Source: Pisaster brevispinus
Taxonomy: Eukaryota > Echinodermata > Asteroidea > Forcipulatida > Asteriidae
DNA length: 64,000 nt
Assembly (NCBI GenBank): GCA_023634235.1
Contig: JAMKCF010000007.1
Coordinates: forward strand, 186,001 to 250,000
Direction: 5' to 3'
This document shows, piece after piece, positions 35,201 through 47,200 of this stretch. A model generated the notes under the pieces. That model was given only the letters and a program-made list of their open reading frames with translations, did not search any database and was not told the origin of the DNA. The translations under genes and the position numbers were made by a program. Each line of letters opens with the position of its first letter. Position 1 is the first letter of the stretch.

Positions 35201-38200
35201 TACTTTTAGTAAACTGATCAGCATACTGTTTCATCAGAACCAAACAGTCCCCTTTGAACAGATTACATGTAGGCCTACTCCTCAAAACACATCTTGTATT
35301 GCTTGCAAGTGGTATTCAAAGTGTTGTGAACAGCGCCCCTTTGTTGAAAGTCACACATTTGGGAATTCCCCCTTGTACATCAACACTAGAAAGAAAGTCT
35401 GTGCTGTCTTCAGTTTCCAAGGGTCTCGGAATATTTGTCCATTCAGTTGTGATTAGGGTCAACTTTTGTCGTTTCATGTCTGGTGAGAAAATCTTGGGCA
35501 ATTGTATCCTGTTGTGACACTATACTGCCTCAAATATGGTAATTTTACCCACAACAGGAAAAATGCATTTGAAGTTTTCCTTCAGTTTGAATTCGCAATA
35601 CACAAAGAAGGGTATGCTTTCTGGCACTGTTTCCAAGCCCGTTATTTAATGAATACAAAGGAATTATTTATTAATATGGTATCCAACCAAGCCATAACCC
35701 ATGCTTTGCCAGATACACTGTAGAGTTCAAGATTGTTTTATCATGACTACTTGACCTTGTACATTTATGATTCCCATTGCAAGTAGAGAAGTAGTGTAAT
35801 GAGCATTATTTACAAGTTGTCCTGTGTGACCTTCCTACAGTATCCTTGGTACCCTGCATGCCACCCAATGGAAACCTTTTTATCCCAATCAAAACAAAAA
35901 AAGCTTTAATAATGAGCCAAAATCAACCCAAGTATCTTACTGGACATTCATCATTTTTGGCCTTCTCTCATCAATTCCCCCATCGGGGGCAGAGTTTTAT
36001 TATAGTTGCACTGTTGCAAATAATAAAAAGCAGTAGGTTAATTTAATATTAACAGGCAATTCAGCCAGTAATGTTTGATAATTGTCTTTGGTGATCGTTC
36101 TCTGAGACATATAGGGCCTATATATACAAAAGTATTACAATTATACGATGTTGAATGGAAAAAAGAACCAAAACTAGCCTTACTAAAGTCACTGCAATAG
36201 CATCTTACTGATTTACGTTAAGCAGGTGCAAGCATTTACAATTACTTCTCTGCATACATGATTTTCACCATGTCATGAAGTGTGTGCTTCTCTAACAACC
36301 TTGTGTGATTGCCACATAGCAAATGGTGATTCAAGTCACACAAAGTCTCGTAGGAATCGATGCAGCTTTCTTCGGGAAAGGGAAAAAGCTCTGATTCAGG
36401 CACATCATCATCTTCGGAACTTTCACTTTGTTGTTTCCAACTTTCACAGCCTGGCCTTTGTCTCGCATGGACCTCTTTAAACATGAACAGCAGATTCAAC
36501 ACCAAATTCTGACTAAAGCATCAAATCAATATCACAAAAACAAGCCTACAGTTTTTGACAAAATCATTACATAGTCCAGGCTCTAGTCATTTTCAACTCT
36601 GTCTAGGTACTGCAATTCACATGTACATATTTTTTTGGGGAAAAGACAATGCATTTTTAATTACTCTTTCTTGATACTCTCGCTAGAAACTGATGACAGC
36701 ACAGACTTTCTTAATCTTGTTGCATGTGCAGGGGGAATTCCCAAATGTGTGACTTTCAACAAAGGGGCGCTGTTCACAACACTTTGAATACCACTTGCAA
36801 GCAATACAAGATGTGTTTTGAGGAGTAGGCCTACATGTAATCTGTTCAAAGGGGACTGTTTGGTTCTGATGAAACAGTATGCTTCAGTTTACTAAAAGTA
36901 TTGGTCTCTCTTTGTTCAAACACACTAAATAGAATGTTATCAAAAATAAGAAATGTAAAATATCAAGTATTTAATGGAATATAACATGCTTCAGGGGGGG
37001 GGGGGGGGGGGGGGGTAAAGGCCGAGATTACGGTCATCAAAAAAATCCTGATCAATGTGGGGTAATCCACAAGCCTACAGAGTGCTAAGGAAAAGGTGCC
37101 GAATTGATGGAAGTGTTCTTCTTTATGCTACTATTCAAACTGAGGAAAAAACTTCAAAGTGCATTTTTGCTGTTTTGGGAAAAAAATACATTTTTTGAGG
37201 CAGTACTGACACAACAGGATACAATTGCCCAAGTTTTTCTCACCAGATATGAAAAGACCAATGTTGGCCCTAATCACAGCCGAAAGGAAAATTTTCTGAG
37301 ATCCCTGGCAAGTTGACATTTTGAGGGCCAAAAATAGGGTAAAAATGTCGATTTTGCAAGTTCTAAAAACATGCTCTAATGCAAGTTGCAAAAATAGCAT
37401 AAGGGTGAAAATTATAGCAATAATTTTTTTTCTCAAGTAAAGCCAAGGATGATACTTTGTAGTGATATAAAAGTTTTTATGAAATAATTTTGCATTTTGG
37501 TAGGATGGAGTTATAAATATTACCTAAAAAACAGTTTTTTATACCCCCAAATCGGCCTAAAATGCCCAAAACACAAAATGAGCTGTTACCATGGCAACAG
37601 GCTTCTTATGGATTTGAAAGGTCGATTTTGTTTACTTGTATCCCAAGTCCCTTCCACCAACAAAGTATTAAAAAAATTGATTTTTTGACCGTGGACACAT
37701 ATTATGTTAAGTATTTACGTGAAATGACACTTAAATAGCTAAATATAAACTTCATCATTTTTTCCTAATTCCACAAAGATTTGGATTACTGCTTATACTG
37801 CTGCTGTTTTTATATTATGCATCCCATTTGACCCTTTCTTGCTTGTGCACCACTGGAAGACATCTACAGAGGAACTTTATTTTTTGGAGCAAGCGCCATG
37901 AGCACTTTCGTGGATACCGGCGCTATAGAAGACATTATTATTATTATTATTATTATCCATCAAAATTAATCTATTGTAGCACTGTTGCATTGCTATTAGT
38001 TACTCTCTTTTCATGGCTTATAGTAACTTATAATTATTAGAGCTAGGGGTGCAGACATGATAAAGTGAATATTTATGTTTTTATTTTAAAGGCAACTCTC
38101 TGATGTGAACAAGGATGGAACATTATCACTAGCAGAGTTCTGTACAGCAATGCATCTTGTAGTTGCTAGAAAACACAAAGTGGATTTACCAGATCAGCTG

Positions 38201-41200
38201 CCTGCCAGTCTCATTCCTGTCATTGGTTCCAGTCAAGAGGAAGGTTGGACCTAATTTGCATGTTTAATTGATTGATCTGTGGGTTTATTGATTATAAATA
38301 ACCGATATCTAAGAAAATATAGACAGATATGATCTTTAAATGTTTCAGTGTTTTTAACACACAAAACAGTAGAAAATTAGACAGAGCATACCATTTTCAA
38401 AAGAAATGTAATTGTTTTATTTGTCACTTCATGTTTATACCTTGACTTGTAGCCCGGTACTTTATTCCTCCAGTTGGTCTTCCTAAACAAGTCACCCCAG
38501 CAAGGAGTGTAACTCCACCCACACCTTCTGCAAAGAAGGATGAGGTCAGTTCTATTTTCTTGTTGTTCTTGTATGCATGTTGAATAGATGTGTAGTCTAG
38601 AGAATGTTGTTTTCATAATTTGTTTGCCTAGATGTCAAGTACAGTATTCCTTGTTGTATAAAATTGACCTAATACTGTGGGTGAGATCGATTAGCTTCCC
38701 CGGGTTGACCCCGGTGCGCTCATCCAGGTGAGACGCTGACATGAGCTAATCGAACGCCAACTTCCCCCAGCATTCACACCAATGCATCTTGGGACAGCCG
38801 ACCCGGAACTACTTTCATTATGTGCATTACATCTGTGGATTCACGACACGGTCGTAAATTAATTATTCTCAAGGTAAAACTGCAGCGTTAAATTACTTTA
38901 CAAGCCCAAATTGATACAAAAGTACTCGTCTTCGAATAAAAAAATACACAATGCTCACAAAGTTGCTGTTAAAAGGATGAAAATGTATGTCAAACTTCCT
39001 GAAAGTGTCCTGCTAAAGTACAAACAAAATGGTGGCCATCAAGAAAGTTTTTTGTCACAAGCAGGGCACTTGAGGTTGACCCGTGTGAACCCAGAGAATG
39101 AAGTCAAAGCCATTCAAATGCACTGGGGGAGATCTGGGTCGCCCCAGGGAAGCTTATCGAACAAACCCATTGTATAAATGCAACCACCTCCAGCTAATTC
39201 CAAGCACTATATTTTATATCCATGCACCACCAAGTCTTGTTATTTTTGCATCCTACAGAATTGGGCAACATTTGCTGATTCTCCTTTTCCTGCTGCTCCA
39301 TCGCCGTCATCACAATCTCCTGCTAATTTTGACTTTGCCTCCATATCTCCAGACCCAGTAAGTACTGAGAGATGCTCCCTAGCCATAAAAACATCCTTGT
39401 CCTTTGATTTCTGTTTTATAAGCTGACAATTGGGATGTAATTTAAATGATATGTTGTCTGATTGTTTGTAAAGGATGCTAACATCTTCCAGCCAGTTGCT
39501 CTTCATGTAGCCCCGGATGGGAAGACTGTTAAAATAGCACCAGACACTGGAGGAAGACAAAGAACTCATTCAGGTATGCAGCAAGGATATTATGGACAAA
39601 ACTGACATTTGTTTTCTTCTAATAAGCCAAGCAGCTTACACCCGGTTCAGACAGGCGCTCCAGAGTCTGGCCAAACCAAATAGATTACGAGTGACTACAG
39701 GTTGATCCAAATAAATTTTGGTTCAGACAGGCGAACTTAACATAACATTTACATTAGGTTTGGCTCATGACAAGATCGATGTCTGAAACCACGACGCTCC
39801 AGAGACGTTCAGAACGACGACACCAGTCAACAGTCAACAGTCACCTTTTCATGTAATTAATTCAATAATTTGGTTCAGCGGGACGCTAGAGCACTTGTCT
39901 GAACCAGGTGTTAGATATCGTCCTTTGCAGTATGACTTCATACTGCATAGCAATTGAGAGATTTAGATCATTCTCCCTTGGTGTTCAAATGCCATAGGGT
40001 TTAACACATCAAGACTAATAACAACCGGCTTGTTTGCTGAAAACGTCAGAAAAATCCTAGAATAATAATAGTAATAATAGTGGCTTTTTGTATAATGTTC
40101 AATGCCCTCACTCGGTGATGCTCATGGCGCTCATACCCCTGTCACTAGGCCAAATATGTCAATCCTCAAACCATTTCAGCTCCCTTGGGAGTATACAGCC
40201 TTTGATGTCAAGTATGTAGCACCAAGCTACATGTAAATCAGTCACATAAACTATCTCTGCCCTCGCATGTACCCATTTAAAAGCAATTATAGTCAAATGT
40301 CTTGCTCAAGGACACAAGTGTCACGACCAGGATTCGAACCCACATCCTGATGATTAGCTGCAGAACTTAAGTCTGATGCACCAACCACTCAGCCAACTAA
40401 GAGATATTGGGTTTAATCAGATGAAATCCTTTTATGTTGTGACTGTATAACTGTGCACTAAAATTTGACTATTTTGACCATCTTCATTAGTGGCATTTGC
40501 TTAACAATGGGTAAGGCTATTGTAGTCACATGACGACTTTCTTCATTCTGAAAGATCCTCTGCGAATAGAAGCTCTTTCTGATGAAGACAAAGTTGAAGA
40601 AGAAGATTCTGCTTTTACAATGAAGAAAAGAGCAGCGACTGTAGGAGAAAAAGACATCTTAGCTAAGCTTGCCCCACCACCACCTATTGAGAGGACAAGG
40701 AGAGGAGACAGTTTAGGTAAGATATCTTGGAATCAATCAATTATCTCTGTTTATCATGCCAATTATGGACAGTAGCGAAATTGTTATCACAATCCAAGGC
40801 AGATATTGGCACAAAATAGCAATTATTTATTTGTTCAATTCAATAAGGCCAGTGAGATTGATAAACAAAAAACAAAAACTGAGTAGTTTACAGATAACTT
40901 CAATTAAGTTAAACTCTCTTTATGGTGAAGTGTTGGTTCAGAGAAGAATTAGAGCTCATTTATAGTGGAGCCTGACAAAAACCAGTTGCCTTTCATAAAC
41001 ATACATGTATGCGAACTTAAATCAGATTCCTCTTTGAGTTTATGTTCCTTTTTTTAATAACACGTTCCAGAGGATTTCCTTTCTTAGACTCTTTTTAAAA
41101 TGTTTATCTAACCCATAATTTTTTTTTAATGATTTTAGTTGATTTTATAATTCAACACTTTCATGTTTCATATTAACTTGCTTATGCTAACACAAACAAT

Positions 41201-44200
41201 GATTACCAAACAAAGCTGTCATGGGAACAATAAACCGTACACTATGCGGTTGGGATTATCCAGCCTGATCCAGTTCTAAGGTGAGAGTAAACTGGACTAA
41301 ACTACACTTGTTCAGTTAAAACCAGTTTTCATAAACCATCCTGAAGATAAATGTTTATACAAATGTTAAATGATGCAGTTTTAAGGTAAGTGAATCATGT
41401 CGTTTCGGTTTACCTCATTTTTTTTTGTTCTAATAAGTTATTATTATTTTTTTTATTTAATGTAAAATCCATAGTATGGTAACTAACCAAATTTTAAAAA
41501 ATCGTTATTCTTAAATTCACAATACCGTTCACATTAATCTAGTAATACATAAATAAGTTATTTTCCTCTTCATTGAATAATCAGAGTAACCCATTGATAT
41601 TTAATCTAAACACAGCACTCTGTAAACATACGATCACTGATATTAATCATGTCTCTATAGTTTGCCTTCACTGGTACAAAAATGGCGTTGAGACTTCATT
41701 ATTTTTCTGGTAGGCTAAAGTGACTGAAGTCAACCTATATGAACTACTTCAGTCATAATGTAGGGTCCTATCTCTTCTTCTGATTATCAGGGGAGTTGAA
41801 GTTTCAAGTTAGTTGGCTTTTTTGGCCCAAAATGAATTACTTCAGTCTCAGGGCGTAGAGTCTCATCTAGGCAACTAATAATCCATGGAATTGAAGTCGC
41901 AAGTTTGTTGGCTTTTGTAGCCCAAAATGTTGTGTTTACTTGAGGATTGTTTACATAGTTGAATGAATCGACATGTAGTTCAGGCTAATTGTAGGTGTCA
42001 TATAGTCATTGACTTCAACTATCTGTCCAAAACAAAGCTTCATGACTGGTCATTCGTGTTGGGTGTTCTTTGGTTTGTAATGATCCGTTATGTAGTATTG
42101 AAGGTTGCTGCTGAGAAGTTGATATTTCTAAATGTATTGGAACTTTGTCTTATGCAGGAAGCATTTTTAAACAAATTACAGTGGTGAGGTTTTTTGCAAC
42201 AAACTAAAAATGCAGTCAATAATGTGCTAATGAAACAATGTAAAAACATAATGTTTAAAAAGAACTAAAAGTATGGCATACTCGAAGATTGGAAAAAAAA
42301 GGTGGGAAGTTAATTGTCATCAATGCTTGCTTTCAAACAACCCGTAGTACTCTAACAATCTTTGCATTATGTAATTGAATGGACCAGTTGCTTATGTTAG
42401 TGAGTTTGTTTCATATTAACATTGTTCCTGTTTGCTTATGCTGCTACATGTATGTTGATTGTTTAATTGGTACTTGTTCATGTCACATGACTCTCCCCAT
42501 CTGCATGTTGGTAATATAAACATCATCTGCATGATAATAAAGTTAACAGTGTTTAGTGCAATGATGTTTATGTAGATATATTTATTACAGAGCGTGGTGT
42601 GATGCAAAGCGAAGCTCGTGATGGTTATACAATGTACACACCTCGATCTCGATCTAGGTATTGGGGCTTTGTGTTCTTCATCTTCTTCAATCTTTACTTC
42701 TCTTCTGTCATGAGTATCTCTTGTTGTATATCATGTTACTATACTTTGTCTCTTGATGTTATTTGATTGAAGTTTAATCTGTTTCTCAGACTGTCCCTTC
42801 CTTCAATCTTCCATGTTCCATTTATCTCAGTATTTCTGTGTGCGTGTGTGTGTGTGTGTGTGTGTTTCTGTTCATTGTCTTTTAGTTTACACAATCATTG
42901 ATTTTGCTCATTGTCTTTGAATTGTGACTAGTGCTTGTTTCCTTGCTCAACTTTATCTCATGTCATCTGTTGTCACACCAAATGTTACCTGTTTTCTTGC
43001 TGTCCATCTGGTCAGTTTGAATGTAACTTAACTTCAGCTTCTTTTCCTACTTCAATCAGTCTGACTGATAACAGTCTGGAAAGACAGCTTGGTAGTATTG
43101 CCTCTTGTTTCCCTTTGTCATTTTCAATCTCATATCTGTTCATTCTTCTATACTTTTGTCTGTTTGTTTTTATTGTGTTTGCGTATTTTCAGCTTCATAT
43201 GCTACAATGAACAATATATGTCAGTAATTAAACATCAACATAAATTTTAAATTTAATAATATACTGATATAATACAATTTTAAGGAAACTCTTTATATGA
43301 AAATGGAATCTATTTCATTATAGATTACATATTTATGAAGTGAAGTCTTTTTGGGTAATATCCCATGGTTTGGGCAAACCGGTTTACATCCATTTTATGA
43401 ATAAAAGTTGATAATGAGAGGTAGAGGTGGAGTATGTTACTTGGCTTAATACTTTAGTTACATCACACCTTGGTAATCCAATTGACAATAATGGATGGTA
43501 CTAATGCATACATGTGATGTATCCTCATCCTTCTCAATTTGAAATCAGATAATTTCCCTTAGTTGTACATAGTGCTTCCTAACATGATAGTTTTGTGTGA
43601 TTTTCCAGTCTGATGTAGGTGTGTTTAGTAGTCACATCATTATTATGTAACTCCCACATATTCCTCAATAACAGATTAGTGTGATGTTTAGTTTCCTTCA
43701 GAAACCCTGTTGATAGAATTTCATTTCATGTTCAGAGGTTTATACCCCTCCCCTCCTTACTTTCACCTATGACCACCTTTCATGACCTTTCACCCTTCAC
43801 TCATTTCCACATGTTTAGATCCTACTCGGGTGTGACCCTCCAGCAGCGGTTACCAGTTACCCTCTCTAGACATTCTGCCCTGACAGAATCCTCTGCAGAG
43901 CCCCCAGGGCAGGGGCAACCTCCTACCCCTACAAGGGAGGAGTTTACCCCACCTGCCTTACCCCCAAGGTTTAACGGTACCCACTCTCGCTCTATGTCTC
44001 TTGATCGTAAACAGCTTGTCCTGCTTCCTGGTAAGAGAGTCCTTATTCTACACTAACCCCTCCCTCTACTAACCTAAGATAACCTGCTGGTTCCTTCACT
44101 GATGTAAGGAAGGTAACTCCTCATCCACCTGAGTATCTTAGTTATCAGTCTCAGAGTTCAGTCTTGAAGACAAGTCAAAGATATTGAGAATCTTAAGATG

Positions 44201-47200
44201 TATTCTCATCTGTGTTGAACCTTGCATGTCTGAAGGTTTGTTAAGTTGTTTTGCTGCTAGCCTATACAGTGCTTATTATGACATTAAACAAGTAGAACAG
44301 GTTAAATATGGTAACATTAATCAAGTTGAAGTATGTTCTACGTACAGGAAGTTCATATGGTTTGTGGTAGACTTAGCATGCTGCAATTTTGTGTGATAAA
44401 AAAACATGCTGTGTAAAAAGAAAGTGATGACATCAGTATGAAGTTTGCCTTTACCTTATATGCAGTACTAGTTATAAATATTGATGAACAGTTGCTATCA
44501 TAGTGGCAGTATCAGTTCCTATACCCAAGAACGGTAAGTTTTTATTCCAATGATTTAAAGAAAATATCAACATTGATAGTCAGTGTTTCCTGAAGCTACT
44601 ATGGTAAGTACACTAGTACAGTAGTTCTTGAGTAGTTCTTGATGTCATTGGAAAACGTTGTATCGCTATGCCAGATCTGTGTAAATCTGGGACAGTTTTA
44701 GCAAGGTGTGATGATTTTGCAGTTTCAGTTTTTTTTGCACAAACATGACATTCTTGTTTTACATAAAATTGTCCCTTCTTTTCAAGGTTTCCAGAAAGTG
44801 TAAAATACAAAAAGTAAATCTTGAAGTGCTATTTAACTGACAAGAGTTTGATTATCTTACAGAGAGACAGGTTCTTCCAGCCAGACCTACCATCCCACCA
44901 AGACCTATTACTCAACTGAGTTCTCACTCCAGTGAGCAGACACATTCCTCTTCTGCATCTAGTAATCGTAGCAGCTATTCCTCTTCTTTAGATGGTCAGG
45001 AGGCAGAAGATCAGCCTGACTTTGCTGACTTTAGTCATTTTCAGGCAGTGAAGGATGATACCAAAGGAGAGTTAGCAGCAGCTGGACATGGTGATTATTT
45101 ACCAATGGTAAGTCACTCAGTTACACAAGGTCATCCTCACAGGGAACTTGAGGCAACCAACCAGGCACCATACTTTTCCTACTTTAATCTGGTTTCCGGT
45201 TTTTTGTTTGTTTGTTTTTTTCCCCTTCAGGAAAATCAGTATACTTTTTATTAAATAGCTTGAAAAGTTTGTTAAAGTCTATGCCACATGTACATTTACA
45301 GACCTTCTACTCAATAGAATGTTCCTTCTTTTTTCCAAGGGTAAAATATTATGCCTGCAACCACCTCCAATGTATACAAAAGTAACACTCTTGTTTTATG
45401 GTATCTAATTATTACCCGGATCTGGTTGCCTTACATTGCCTTGTATGACATAATAACCTGACTCTAAGAGTCTGCAGTTAACCTCAATCTATCTTTAGGG
45501 AGGAAAGCAGCTCTTTGCTTCAGAGTTTGACAATAATAATTCACTACAAAGGAAGAGCTAACATTGATTCATACATCAGACAGAAGGAATTAGAAATTCC
45601 TTCTGTCTAAACGTCAACACAAATCTCTTGAAGAGTGGCAAGCCAGTGGAGTACAAGTGCCTATAGGCAAGGCTGATCTGCTTTCTTTCTCCTCAGTGCA
45701 AGGGGAGCTAGTTGTTTCTTCATCAGTTTCTTTTTGACTGTATTGGATCACCTTTCTCAACCATGTCATTTACTAGGTCTGACAATAGACTGTGCAAGTC
45801 TCACGAATATCGGAATGAGAAAACACGTCCGACGAATAAAAAAAAATTCTGTAACCAAATCTTTGTTTTAAATTATATCTCATTACAATTTTTATAAAAT
45901 GAGTTTAAGCTTTTATAATAAATACACAAATAATTTGTTAATTAGGATAGAAACAAAATTAAAACTCATTGGACAATTATGTGCAACTAAAAGCTGGTTT
46001 TTACACGGACATTTGATGGTTACACAGGCATAAAATTAGTTTGTAGAGGATGCTGATGCAGGTAACCCTAGACTGCAATGAAAAGGCTTGTTTTGGTCTG
46101 GCAATTACAGCATCTGGTGATTATCATCGCGCAATCAAAACAAGTGTTGACGTAAGTTTCATGATTGGATGTAGGTACAAGTTTGTAATTTTTTGTTAGT
46201 AACCGGAAGCTGAGGTCAAGTTTAATTCTCAGGTTTTCTTTGTTATGTTGTTGAATTAATTATACCTCCATATTTTCTATGCATGCTTTTCAACATGTAT
46301 GCCAAAACAATCTCAGAATTTCTTCACTGCATTATGTACATGATGGCACAAGTTCCATTCAATGTCCAGCATGTTTGGTGCTTTGTCACATACATAACTT
46401 CTTGACTCCTACGATGGATTGAGTGACTTATCTTAAATACAAGTCTCTCGTCTTGCAACATGGATTAATTGACTTAATCTTAAATACAAGTTAGTCTCTC
46501 GTCTTGCAACATGGATTAATTGACTTATCTTAAATACAAGTCTCTCGTCTTGCAACATGGATTAATTGACTTAATCTTAAATACAAGTTAGTCTCTCGTC
46601 TTGCAACATGGATTAATTGACTTATCTTAAATACAAGTCTCTCGTCTTGCAACATGGATTAATTGACTTAATCTTAAATACAAGTTAGTCTCTCGTCTTG
46701 CAACATGGATTAATTGACTTAATCTTAAATACAAGTCTCTCGTCCTGCAACATGGATTAATTGACTTAATCTTAAATACGAGTCTCTCGTCTTGCAACAT
46801 GGATTAATTGACTTAATCTTAAATACGAGTCTCTCATCTTGCAACATGGATTAATTGACTTAATCTTAAATACGAGTCTCTCGTCTTGCAACATGGATTA
46901 GTTGACTTAATCTTAAATACGAGTCTCTCATCTTGCAACATGGATTAGTTGACTTAATCTTAAATACGAGTTTCTCATCTTGCAACATGGATTAATTGAC
47001 TTAATCTTAAATACAAGTCTCTCATCTTGCAACATGGATTAGTTGACTTAATCTTAAATACGAGTTTCTCATCTTGCAACATGGATTAATTGACTTAATC
47101 TTAAATACGAGTCTCTCATCTTGCAACATGGATTAATTGACTTAATCTTAAATACGAGTCTCTCGTCTTGCAACATGGATTAGTTGACTTAATCTTAAAT

